Assembly (NCBI RefSeq): GCF_000427625.1 | Contig: NZ_KE386569.1 | Span: 2,594,789 to 2,658,788 of the forward strand | Length of the DNA stretch: 64,000 nt | Source of the DNA: Methylobacter luteus IMV-B-3098 | GTDB lineage: Bacteria > Pseudomonadota > Gammaproteobacteria > Methylococcales > Methylomonadaceae | Direction: 5' to 3' | Shown here: positions 36,830 through 45,518 of the stretch, one piece after another | Position numbering within the stretch: the first letter of the stretch is position 1 | Layout of the letters: each line of letters starts with the position of its first letter | Position numbers and translations under genes: made by a program | Notes under the pieces: model-generated | The model's input: only the letters and a program-made list of their open reading frames with translations | The model's database searches: none | Told to the model about the DNA's origin: nothing

Positions 36830-36875
36830 TGGCATCATCTCATCTGCCGGACATGTCCGGCAGATGAGATGATGC
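36830..36875. repeat. Perfect 46-bp palindrome
   Basis: Two 23-base arms without a spacer, centred on ACATGT: left arm GGCATCATCTCATCTGCCGG plus ACA, right arm its exact reverse complement. No U-run follows on either strand. Confidence 0.95.
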
Positions 36876-37021
36876 CAAGCGCAGTTGCCAAAGGGCATGT
36901 GTGATGAGATGAAATGCTTCTTTTGACTCTACTCATACTGCCCTTTCCCCCAGGAATACAGTTAGTGCTCTATACGGAATAGCCGGAATGGATCAGTCAG
37001 GATTTATGCAGGCGCAGGTAT

Positions 37022-37044
37022 GCGGGAGCGACTAAAGTCGCCCA
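37022..37044. repeat. Degenerate REP-D hairpin
   Basis: GCGGGAGCGACTAAAGTCGCC followed by CA; related to the hairpin at 19085 but with a mismatched base of stem. Confidence 0.55.
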
Positions 37045-37071
37045 TTCAGGTTTTAAAAGTGAAAGTCGTTT

Positions 37072-40000
37072 TCAATACCTTACTTCCAGTCCCACCCAAT
37101 AGGCCCGGGGCGCGCTGGGGCCGATGAACGTGCTGTTCAGCCAGTCATTGGAATTGTAGTTCCAGCCGCTGGGGCCTATGGCGCCTCTTTCGGACGGTGA
37201 AAAAGGATTGATGCCCAGCCGCCCGGCGGTGGCGTACTCGCGGTCGAACAGGTTGTTGATCATGCCGAAAAACGAGATGCCCTTGGCGACTTCGTAACGG
37301 GTTTTCAGATTGAAGACCGCATAGCCGGCAATGCTGCCCGAGTCCTTGTACTGGCGCCCTCGGGTCAATACCTGCCTGGTTTTGCTGCTGTTCCAGGCAT
37401 AAAAATAGTCGTAGTCGCCTTGCGTATGCTCGTTGTTTTCGTTGCCGCGCACATAGGATGACGAGTGGGCAATCATGGTCACGCCCAGCATCCATTTCGG
37501 GGTGAGATGGACGTTCAGGCTGGTGTTGATGTTGTGCAGCGGCACGCCCGGCATGCGGTCGCCCGGGTTGATCTCGATCATGTCCTGCGCGGCTTCCAGC
37601 GGCCGGCCGGTCGAATCGTAGGGAATCTGTCTGGCATCGTTCGGCGATAGTACGGCAGCGCTGCTGTTGTGCGGGCTCACCATGAACAGGTGCGATTGGA
37701 ACGTCGCATCGGTATAACCGTAATTGACCTGAAGGTCGACGATGCCGACTTTGCCGGAAAAGCCGAACTCGATGCCCTGCCGCCGGGTATCGCCGATGGT
37801 GTCGAAGAAGCTTCGGTCGGCGGTAATGCCGACCAGATAGATGTCGTCCTTGAGGTCGGTCCGGTATAGGCCGGCATTCCAGTCCCAGTCGCCGAACAGC
37901 TTGCCGCGCATCCCGAACTCGTAGGAACTGGCAAAAATCTGCGGCAGATACGGGTCCCCGGACAGACTGGTCGGCAGCGTGCAGGAGCCGCCGATGGTTG
38001 CCAGGCTTTTGGGCACCAGCGTATCGTCGTTCGGATTTCCGGGATTTTGGCGAACCAGGGTGCCGTCATAGGCGCAGCCCAGCTCCACGCTGGAGGGCAC
38101 GCGGGTGCCCCGGCTCCAGTTGAAGAACAGGTTCAGGTGTTTCAGGTCTTCATAGGCCACATCCTGGTTCTTGAACGGCAGGTAACTGATGCCGGCGGAG
38201 GGATTGAACGCCGTGTAATCGAAGGCGTCCGAGGTTGGCGTGTCTCTGTGTTTGCCCAGGCCGAAATAAGGGTCCTGGGACAGGTAGACAGTCTGGAGAA
38301 AGTCTCTGTCGGAATAGTTGGGCTCGGCCGGACAGGAGGTCGGATCGGCGCCATTGCAGAGAATCGTGTTCGGCCGGGCATGATTGCGGTCCTGAATGTC
38401 GCCTAGGCTTGCGGCGCCGGCGCGGGTGCGGGCCTGCATGCGGTTTTTCACGCGGGTATAGTTGTAGCGGCCGGAAACGCTCAGATGCAGATTGTCGAGA
38501 GGCGAAAAGGTTTCGCTGAAATAGCCGCTGAAGGTCGTGGATTTGCCGGCAAACGAGTTGTTCCGGATATCTTCGCGCGCGGCGGTAAAAATGGGATCGA
38601 TATGGGCCGGATCGCTGTATACCCGATGCGAGGCGTCGATCAGGCCCAGGCGCTGGCGCGTGTCAAAGTCGGTGCGCGCGTAATCGACGGAGCCGCCCAA
38701 CATGAATTTATGCACATCGTTGTTCCAGTTGAGCTGCACAGACCCGCCGTCGGTCAGTTGCCCGATCGATGTCTTGCTGAGTACGCCGATCGGCGTGCCG
38801 TCGATGTAGCCGGCCGGGGAATCTTCCGGGTCTGTCGATATCGGCGGGGTGTTGTCTCCGGCGGCGCCGTTGCGGGGTCCGGCGATTGATCTATATCTGA
38901 GCTTGGTGCAGGGCTCTTCCATCGGCGGCGCCGGTATCAGGTAGTTGTCGTCTTCAAAGGCTAGATTTTCCTGGTTCAGGGTGCCCGGATCGATGAGGAA
39001 ATCGCCATCCCGGTCCAGGCCATAGTCCTGGATGCCGTCCCGGTTCGCGTCCGGGTAGCGGCAGACAGGGGTGCCGGCCGGGTTGTCCCTGGGCTCCATG
39101 GGCTTGCTCTGGTCGCTGATCTCTATTTCCGAGAAATCCTCGTAAATGTCGCCGGCGAGGGCTTCGCGGCTGCTGTCGCGGCGATAAATCTGGCCGGTCA
39201 GGCTCCATTCGTCGTTAAAAAAGAATTCTCCGCCCAATGTGTACTGCTGCAGTTCGTTCTCGGTGCTGTCCGGCGAGGTGAACACCGACGCCGGATTCTG
39301 CCGGTAAAGATCGGTCGGGATCAGGCCGTTGCCCAGCAGCTTATTGCTGACCAGCAGGCTGCTGAAACGGAGCGCGTAGTCGTCGCCGCGCAGATCGAAG
39401 CGGGCAAATCCCTGGATGACCCGGGATGGCGAGTTGACGCGCCAGCCTTCTTCATCGAAGCCGGTAAACGCGATGAAACTGCCCAGGGTGCCGTTGTTCC
39501 AGCCCGCGGACAGTTCGCCTTTCTTGCGGTCCCAGGAGCCGCCCTGAAAGCTCAGTTCGCCGCCGGGATCGTCAAAGCCGTTTTTCGTGCGCAGCGACAG
39601 GGCGCCGCCCAGCGTATTCAGGCCGAACAGCGGATTGGAGCCGGGAAAAACGTCCATGCTCGTCAGGGCATTCATCGGGATCAAATCCCAGTTCACGACA
39701 TCGCCGAACGGCTCGTTGACGCGCACGCCGTCGAAAAACACCGAAAGGCCCTGCGGCGTGCCGATCTGCGGCGAGGCGGAAAAGCCGCGATAGGTGATAT
39801 CCATCTGGAACGGGTTGCCTTGATAGTCGTTGACGTTGACCGACTGCAGGCGGCTGTTCATCAGATCGCCGAGGCTGGTCGCCATGGATTCCCGGATGTC
39901 TTCGCTGGTCACGGACTGGATGTTGCCGGGAATCTGCTCCCTCTCGAGCTGCAGGCCTTCCAGGGGGCCGAGCTTGGCGGACGGCTTGCCGTTGACAGTG

Positions 40001-40140
40001 ATGGTGTCGAGTTCGACGGCATCGGCAGAAGCGTCCTCCGCCAGACACGGCCCCGGACTTGCCGACAAGGTCGCTGCGAGCAGGAGCAAACGCGATTTTT
40101 TGCCCGGTCTGAATGAGCCGGGTGTGGATTTCAAGGACAT
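37072..40140 (-). CDS. TonB-dependent outer-membrane receptor
   Basis: A 1022-residue receptor. Signal peptide KSRLLLLAATLSASPGPCLA, then a TonB box-like DTITVNGK, plug domain at about 60-205 (IPGNIQSVTSEDIRESMATS, NPLFGLNTLGGALSLRTKNG) and a large barrel ending WVGLEVRY with terminal aromatic residue. An extracellular loop near residues 358-385 carries DANRDGIQDYGLDRDGD, an acidic DxNxDGxxD/DxDGD pattern as in calcium-binding repeats, so a metal may be bound or recognised there. The substrate cannot be told. The start is placed at MSLKSTPG; the frame can extend to 40200. It shares a duplicated upstream region with the gene at 40535-41662. Confidence 0.88.
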   Translation of the reverse strand: MSLKSTPGSFRPGKKSRLLLLAATLSASPGPCLAEDASADAVELDTITVNGKPSAKLGPLEGLQLEREQIPGNIQSVTSEDIRESMATSLGDLMNSRLQSVNVNDYQGNPFQMDITYRGFSASPQIGTPQGLSVFFDGVRVNEPFGDVVNWDLIPMNALTSMDVFPGSNPLFGLNTLGGALSLRTKNGFDDPGGELSFQGGSWDRKKGELSAGWNNGTLGSFIAFTGFDEEGWRVNSPSRVIQGFARFDLRGDDYALRFSSLLVSNKLLGNGLIPTDLYRQNPASVFTSPDSTENELQQYTLGGEFFFNDEWSLTGQIYRRDSSREALAGDIYEDFSEIEISDQSKPMEPRDNPAGTPVCRYPDANRDGIQDYGLDRDGDFLIDPGTLNQENLAFEDDNYLIPAPPMEEPCTKLRYRSIAGPRNGAAGDNTPPISTDPEDSPAGYIDGTPIGVLSKTSIGQLTDGGSVQLNWNNDVHKFMLGGSVDYARTDFDTRQRLGLIDASHRVYSDPAHIDPIFTAAREDIRNNSFAGKSTTFSGYFSETFSPLDNLHLSVSGRYNYTRVKNRMQARTRAGAASLGDIQDRNHARPNTILCNGADPTSCPAEPNYSDRDFLQTVYLSQDPYFGLGKHRDTPTSDAFDYTAFNPSAGISYLPFKNQDVAYEDLKHLNLFFNWSRGTRVPSSVELGCAYDGTLVRQNPGNPNDDTLVPKSLATIGGSCTLPTSLSGDPYLPQIFASSYEFGMRGKLFGDWDWNAGLYRTDLKDDIYLVGITADRSFFDTIGDTRRQGIEFGFSGKVGIVDLQVNYGYTDATFQSHLFMVSPHNSSAAVLSPNDARQIPYDSTGRPLEAAQDMIEINPGDRMPGVPLHNINTSLNVHLTPKWMLGVTMIAHSSSYVRGNENNEHTQGDYDYFYAWNSSKTRQVLTRGRQYKDSGSIAGYAVFNLKTRYEVAKGISFFGMINNLFDREYATAGRLGINPFSPSERGAIGPSGWNYNSNDWLNSTFIGPSAPRAYWVGLEVRY

Positions 40141-40217
40141 ATGACTGGTTGTAAATGGAAATAGCCCGATTAGATTGGCGTCGGTAAACGAGCCGGGCAT
40201 TTTAATTAGGCGGGTAA

Positions 40218-40279
40218 GGACATGAATATGGGAAAAATTCCCTTATTGGATAAAGGACATGAATACGGGAAAAATTCCC
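40218..40279 (-). promoter_or_regulatory. Paired GGGAAAAATTCCC dyads upstream of the TonB receptor
   Basis: Two copies of GGGAAAAATTCCC at 40230-40242 and 40267-40279, start-to-start spacing 37 bases, each embedded in GGACATGAATAYGGG. They are 90-140 bases upstream of the receptor start. The same pair with the same spacing lies at 41816. Candidate operator of an unknown regulator. Confidence 0.6.
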
Positions 40280-40534
40280 TGTCGCGTTGATCAAGTCAGT
40301 AAAACCGCATCGCGGATCGCTGAACCAGGTGGCGCCGAATTAACAGGCCGATTGCGCGGCGCTGTTAAAAAACCGCCTGAACGACGGCTTTCTGTTTTTC
40401 AGCGCTGGCCGGATCGTTTGAGCGTATTAGCCAAACGATCCGGATTTTCGGACAACAGTTAAAAGGGCAACAGCGCAGTAGCCGGATTTTCCGGTTACTG
40501 CACTGTTGCCTCCCTGCCGACGCTTATGAGCCTT
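40280..40534. other. Intergenic remainder
   Basis: The rest of the gap between the dyads and the repeat-protein stop contains a weak hairpin, CCGTTTGAGC-type, around 40415-40460 (CGGATCGTTTG / CAAACGATCCG, an exact inverted match), followed later by TTAACAGT. It may terminate the repeat-protein transcript. No gene seen. Confidence 0.5.
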
Positions 40535-41662
40535 TTATGGTTGTACTGCTCTGTAGCATGCCGTAGCGGTTAGTTCACAGAGGACATGCTCAAGCGAAGC
40601 AATCTTGCCATCGACAAAACCCACAGTATGAGTTGGTTCCCATGACTCCGGATCCCATTTAGTACCCCAGAAATAATTAACCCGTTTTCCGGGATCAGAT
40701 CCCAGCATTGGATGACAGCCTGCCAGCTCGACCACCTGATCATAGTCCATTCCTACCTGGATCGTGGCCATTACGGCATCGTCAGGGGTGCAGGTGGCAG
40801 GAAACTGCTCTCCGGCATGCTCCTTGTCTCCCTGAACGCAGTACATGCCTGTAACCGTCTCGCCATTGTCTTGTGTATAAGTGGCTTCAACAAAATCGGA
40901 GCAATTTTGACTATGGTAAACCACAGGAGGCGTAGTAGGTTCCTCAGGCGGCGTAGTAGGTTCCTCGGGAGGCGTAGTCGGTTCTTCAGGCACTTCGGAA
41001 GAAATTACACTCAGCAGTGCCTGATCCTGATCCAATCCCAGCCTGACATTGGTAAACGCAATCTTGCCGTCAGCCTCCACCGCTGGAATGGTCACTGTGC
41101 CGGTCGCAGGATCATAAGTGGCGGCATCGGCGGAAATTTCAGGCTGCTCGGCGGACAGAACACTGAATGTGCCGTCCTGATTGGCTTTCAATTTGACATT
41201 GACAAACGCAACCTTGCCGCCAATCACTACCTCCGGAATAGTGGCCGTGCCGGTAGCCGGATCATAAGCGGTGTCTGCCGCAGTGGGCGTTTGAAGTGCC
41301 GCAGGCTCATCAAAAGAAAGAACGCGAAGCGTGTCTCCTGAAATGAATTCCAGTCTGACATTTAAAAACTCAACATTATCGTTAACCCCCACCGCCGGAA
41401 TGGTGACTGAGCCAGCCGCCGGGTCATAAATGGCGGCACTGGCGGAAATCACAGGCGCTTCCGTGGACAGGACGCTGAACGTGCCGTCCGGATTGGCTTT
41501 CAATTTGACATTGACATACGCAACCATGCCGTTAACCACCACCTCCGGAATAGTGGCCGTGCCGGCCGTGGAATCATAAGTGGTGTTTGCCGCCTGACCC
41601 ATAGCCGTTGCGAACAGGGCGGGCAAAAGCACCGCCAGCTTTTTTATTCTCATTCTTTTCAT
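40535..41662 (-). CDS. Secreted four-repeat protein with a BamE-like C-terminal domain
   Basis: A 375-residue protein; signal peptide cut near MGQA (residue 24). Four repeats of about 41 residues follow at 28-68, 78-118, 132-172 and 182-223, each built as TYDPATGTATIPEV then (G)KVAFVNVKL and TFSVLS. Repeats 1 and 3, and 2 and 4, resemble each other most, so an ABAB duplication is likely. A linker of PPEEPTT repeats (227-246) leads to a cysteine-rich C-terminal domain. Its IQVGMDYDQVVELAGCHPML, VNYFWGT and TVGFVDGKI match the layout of BamE/SmpA-OmlA folds. No known family for the whole. The upstream region is a duplicate of the one before the TonB receptor. Confidence 0.75.
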   Translation of the reverse strand: MKRMRIKKLAVLLPALFATAMGQAANTTYDSTAGTATIPEVVVNGMVAYVNVKLKANPDGTFSVLSTEAPVISASAAIYDPAAGSVTIPAVGVNDNVEFLNVRLEFISGDTLRVLSFDEPAALQTPTAADTAYDPATGTATIPEVVIGGKVAFVNVKLKANQDGTFSVLSAEQPEISADAATYDPATGTVTIPAVEADGKIAFTNVRLGLDQDQALLSVISSEVPEEPTTPPEEPTTPPEEPTTPPVVYHSQNCSDFVEATYTQDNGETVTGMYCVQGDKEHAGEQFPATCTPDDAVMATIQVGMDYDQVVELAGCHPMLGSDPGKRVNYFWGTKWDPESWEPTHTVGFVDGKIASLEHVLCELTATACYRAVQP

Positions 41663-41815
41663 TCTTAATATCCTGGTAGATTAGCCATGCGGTTTTGAAA
41701 TTTGCGCACGATCGGATTCAAATGTCATAGCTAATGACTGTCAGTGGAAATAGTTGTTGGGTTGTCGTCGATAAACGAACGGGGCATTTTATGTGGCCGG
41801 CAAGAACGCGAATAC

Positions 41816-41865
41816 GGGAAAAATTCCCTTATCCGGTCGAAAATACAAATATAGGAAAAATTCCT
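41816..41865 (-). promoter_or_regulatory. Paired GGGAAAAATTCCC dyads upstream of the repeat-protein gene
   Basis: GGGAAAAATTCCC at 41816-41828 and the variant AGGAAAAATTCCT at 41853-41865, again with 37-base start-to-start spacing, on the upstream side of the 41662 start. The variant is still perfectly dyadic, i.e. both arms changed together. Confidence 0.6.
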
Positions 41866-41917
41866 TGCAGGATTTACGCAGGCTTGTGAGGCGGCATGTT
41901 TCCATTCCAGGGTTCCC

Positions 41918-42023
41918 GGCGGACCTGCGTGTCCGCCCTGTTACCGGTGCACGACGGGTTATGGATGAATCGATGGGCATGGTCGGGCCATTGGCAAGGG
42001 CGAACACACAGGTTCGCCCCTAC
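41918..42023. repeat. REP-E element
   Basis: GGCGGACCTGCGTGTCCGCCC, then a spacer containing GGTGCACGAC and CGATGGGC, then GGGCGAACACACAGGTTCGCC and CCTAC. The same modules appear in and after the RAYT fragment at 46906-47112. Confidence 0.8.
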
Positions 42024-42242
42024 GGCCTGTGTACGCCTGGCGCATCCGGTCCTGACGCACAATTTGATCAATGTGCCGATTGACTGTGCAATATCAGTTA
42101 CTATTGTCCGTAGAGGTATTAGCGCGCGCTGAATAATCATCTGCCGTTATAATCTGAACAAACTGTAGCTGGACAAGAACGGTCGCTTGCAACGTCAGGC
42201 GGCGCCATTAAAAATCATAAAAAACAACAATATATTTTTAAT

Positions 42243-45200
42243 TTGACAAACTCTAGCCCAACTCGACCAAACCACCCGCTCGACCGCCTGGTCGCCTATG
42301 GATTAAGAGGCGGCCTGCCGGTCCTGTTTTTTACCCTGGCCCTGGCGCTGGGCGTTATCGCGCTGCTGTTCACGCCGCGCGAGGAAGAGCCGCAGATCGT
42401 CGTGCCGATGGCGAACGTCATCGTCTCGGCGCCGGGCCTGCCGGCGCAGCAGATCGAAAAGCAGATCACCCTGCGGCTGGAAAAACTGCTGACCCAGATC
42501 TCCGGCGTCGAACACGTCTATTCGCGCTCGTCTAACGGCCAGGCCATCGTCACGCTGCGCTTTTTCGTCGGTGAGGACCGCGAGGATGCGCTGCTCAACA
42601 CCTATAACAAGCTGTATTCCAATCAGGACCAGATTCCGGCCGGCGTCACGGCCTGGCAGGTCAAGCCGGCCGAGGTCGACGACGTGCCGATCGTGCTGGC
42701 GGCGCTGTGGAGCCGCGCGCCGGACCTGTACAGCGATTTCGAGCTGCGCCGGTTCGCCGACGAAATCACCGAGCACCTGCAGCAGATCGCCGACACCAAC
42801 CAGATCACCGTTGTCGGCGGCCGCAAGCGCACCGTCAACGTGCTGCTCAATCCGCAGAGCATGGCCGCGCGCAGGACCACGGCCCTGGACATCGCGCGGG
42901 CCGTGCAGAAATCCAACCAGCTGCACAACGCCGGCATCGTCTCGGCCGACAACCGCTCGATCCGGCTGGAGGCCGGCGACTTCGTGCGCTCGGCCGAGCC
43001 GCTGCGGGCGCTGGTGGTTAACGTCGTGGACGGCATCCCGGTCTATCTGCGCGACGTGGCCGACATCACTGACGGCCCCGAGGAGCCTGAAAACTACACC
43101 TGGATCAATTTCGCCGAAGGGCACGCGCTGGCTGATAAATACAAGGGTGACTACCCGATGGTCACGATCGCGGTCGCGAAAAAGCGCGGCTCGAATGCCG
43201 TCTCGGTGGCCGAGAACGTGCACGCGCGCCTGGCCCAGCTGCAGCGGGAACTGCTGCCGCCCGAAGTGCAGCTCGAAGTCCTGCGCGATTACGGCCAGAC
43301 CGCCGACGACAAGGTCAACAACCTGACCACCAGCCTGGGGTTTGCCATCGTCACGGTGGTCCTGTTCATCGGCATCTTTCTGGGCTGGCGGCCGGCGCTG
43401 GTGGTCGGGCTGGCCATCCCGGTCTGCTACGGCGCGACGCTGGCGCTGGACATGTTTTTCGGCTACACGATCAACCGCGTCACGCTGTTCGCGCTGATTC
43501 TGGCGCTGGGCCTGCTGGTCGACGACCCGATCACCGGCATCGACAACATCGAGCGCTTCATGCGCACCGGCCAGGGTAGCCTAAACGATCGCATCATCGC
43601 GGCCATGGCCGAAATCCGCACAGCATTATTGATGTCGACCATCACGATCATCCTGGCCTTCATCCCGCTGGCCTTCATCACCGGCATGATGGGGCCGTAC
43701 ATGGCGCCGATGGCGTTCAACGTGCCCGTGGCCGTGACCTTGTCGACGGTCACGGCCTTCATCGTGACGCCCTGGATGTCGGGCAAGGCCCTGAAGCCGG
43801 CCGGCGAGACCACGGCGGCCACATCCGGAATGAGCTTCTACGCGCGCATGATCGAGCCCTGCATCGCCAGCCGGAAAGCGGCCTGGCTGCTGATTATCGC
43901 GATGCTGGTGCTGTTCGTCCTGACCGCGATCCTGCCCGTGCTGCGCCTGGTGCCGCTGAAACTGCTGCCGTTCGACAACAAGAACGAACTGCAGATTCTG
44001 GTCGATATGCCCGAGGGCAGCACGCTGGAGCAGACCGCCGCCCTGACCCGCTCGGCCGCGACGCTGGCGGCGCGCCTGCCCGAAGTCAACGCCATCGCGG
44101 CCTTCGTCGGCGCGCCGTCGCCGATCGATTTCAACGGCCTGGTCCGGCAGTACGATTACCGCATCGCCCCGCACCTGGCCGATATCCGCCTGACGCTGGC
44201 GCCCAAGGAACTGCGCGAGCATCAGTCCCATGCCGTGCTGCTGCGGCTTCGGGCCCTGCTGGCGCCGCTCAACGCCGAAGGCGTGTCGGTCAAGGTGATC
44301 GAGGTGCCGCCGGGGCCGCCGGTTATCAGCACGCTGGTTACGGAAATCTACGGCGGCACGCTGACGCCTTATGAAAGGCAGCGCGAGGCGGCTGGTGCGG
44401 TCATGGCCCGGCTGGCGCTGGAGCCCTTCGTGGTCGATATCGATTCCAGCGCCGAAGACCCGCAGCCGCGCTGGCGTTTTGAAGCCGACAAGGAAAAAGC
44501 CGCGCTGGCCGGCATCTCCACCGAGAGCCTGGCGCTGAACCTGGGTCTTGCCAACCAGGGCCAGGTGCCGGGCTTTCTGAATCTGGAACGGGAAATCTGG
44601 CCCGTGCCGATCAAGCTGCGGCTGCCGCAGAGCGCGCGCAGCAGCCAGCGCGATCTGGGCGTGCTGCCGGTCCGGCCGGACATGAATCCCGCCGCGCCGC
44701 CGCTCACGCTGGCCGAGCTGGGTGAATTCGTCGAATCCGAAACCGAGCTGCCGGTTTTCCACAAGGACCTGAAGCCGGTCGTTTATGTCATGGCGGAACT
44801 GGAAGGCCGCACGCCGGCCGAGGTGATCGCCGACGTCAGCGCCGACCTGAACAGTACCGACGATTCGGCGCCGGCCTGGCATGAGCGCACGTTTTTGAAT
44901 TCCGGCGGCGGCCTGCCCTGGCATCTGCCCGACGACATTACGCTCGAATGGGGCGGCGAAGGCGAATGGAAAATCACCGTCGACGTGTTCCGCGACATGG
45001 GCCTGGCGTTCGCGTTCGCGCTGGTCGGCATCTTCTTCGTGCTGCGCGTGCAGACCGCATCGACGACGCTGTCGCTAATCATCATGTCGGCTATCCCGCT
45101 GACCGTGATCGGCATCATGCCCGGCTTCTGGCTGCTCAACCAGTTCGGCGAGCGCGTCATCAACGACAGCCCCGATCCGGTGCTGTTCACGGCCACGGCG

Positions 45201-45518
45201 ATGATCGGCATGATCGCGCTGGCCGGCATCGTGGTCCGGAATTCGCTGATCCTGATCGAATTCATCACCCAGGCCAGAAAAGACGGGTTGGCGCTGAAGG
45301 ACGCCCTGCGCCAGGCCGGTACGATCCGCATGCGCCCGGTCATGCTCACGGCCGGCACGACGCTGCTCGGCAACGTCGTGATCGTGCTCGATCCGGTGTT
45401 CAGCGGTCTGGCCATCGCGATCATCTTCGGCATTCTGGCCTCGACGCTGTTCACGCTGTTCGTGGTCCCGGCCGTTTACTACCTGATCTATTCGAAAAGC
45501 GAGCTGTCCCCAGTATGA
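42243..45518 (+). CDS. RND efflux permease (AcrB/HAE-like)
   Basis: A 1091-residue inner-membrane proton antiporter subunit. It starts at TTG; no ATG occurs until far into the domain. TM1 is followed by EEEPQIVVPMANVIVSAPG and IEKQITLRLEKLLTQISGVE, the porter-domain signature. TM helices include LILALGLLVDDPITGIDNIE (the TM4 acidic relay, here with DDP) and in the second half a repeat with MIGMIALAGIVVRNSLILIE. Length is near the usual 1020-1100. Its stop overlaps the adaptor start by 4 bases (ATGA). Substrate unknown. Confidence 0.92.
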   Translation: MTNSSPTRPNHPLDRLVAYGLRGGLPVLFFTLALALGVIALLFTPREEEPQIVVPMANVIVSAPGLPAQQIEKQITLRLEKLLTQISGVEHVYSRSSNGQAIVTLRFFVGEDREDALLNTYNKLYSNQDQIPAGVTAWQVKPAEVDDVPIVLAALWSRAPDLYSDFELRRFADEITEHLQQIADTNQITVVGGRKRTVNVLLNPQSMAARRTTALDIARAVQKSNQLHNAGIVSADNRSIRLEAGDFVRSAEPLRALVVNVVDGIPVYLRDVADITDGPEEPENYTWINFAEGHALADKYKGDYPMVTIAVAKKRGSNAVSVAENVHARLAQLQRELLPPEVQLEVLRDYGQTADDKVNNLTTSLGFAIVTVVLFIGIFLGWRPALVVGLAIPVCYGATLALDMFFGYTINRVTLFALILALGLLVDDPITGIDNIERFMRTGQGSLNDRIIAAMAEIRTALLMSTITIILAFIPLAFITGMMGPYMAPMAFNVPVAVTLSTVTAFIVTPWMSGKALKPAGETTAATSGMSFYARMIEPCIASRKAAWLLIIAMLVLFVLTAILPVLRLVPLKLLPFDNKNELQILVDMPEGSTLEQTAALTRSAATLAARLPEVNAIAAFVGAPSPIDFNGLVRQYDYRIAPHLADIRLTLAPKELREHQSHAVLLRLRALLAPLNAEGVSVKVIEVPPGPPVISTLVTEIYGGTLTPYERQREAAGAVMARLALEPFVVDIDSSAEDPQPRWRFEADKEKAALAGISTESLALNLGLANQGQVPGFLNLEREIWPVPIKLRLPQSARSSQRDLGVLPVRPDMNPAAPPLTLAELGEFVESETELPVFHKDLKPVVYVMAELEGRTPAEVIADVSADLNSTDDSAPAWHERTFLNSGGGLPWHLPDDITLEWGGEGEWKITVDVFRDMGLAFAFALVGIFFVLRVQTASTTLSLIIMSAIPLTVIGIMPGFWLLNQFGERVINDSPDPVLFTATAMIGMIALAGIVVRNSLILIEFITQARKDGLALKDALRQAGTIRMRPVMLTAGTTLLGNVVIVLDPVFSGLAIAIIFGILASTLFTLFVVPAVYYLIYSKSELSPV

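Larger units (their letters stand above)
36741..37071. other. Intergenic region with palindrome
   Basis: 330 bases between convergent genes. It contains the perfect palindrome at 36830 and a degenerate REP-D hairpin at 37022-37044. No gene seen. Confidence 0.6.
41663..42242. other. Divergent intergenic region
   Basis: About 580 bases with the paired dyads (41816-41865), a block alignable to the TonB-receptor upstream region (about 41735-41835), a REP-E element (41918-42023) and an AT-rich stretch at 42200-42242 in front of the RND permease. No gene seen. Confidence 0.6.

Noticed and set aside
43626-44924. 432-codon minus-strand open frame
   Set aside because: Antisense of the RND permease, Arg/Gln/His-rich as expected for such shadows.
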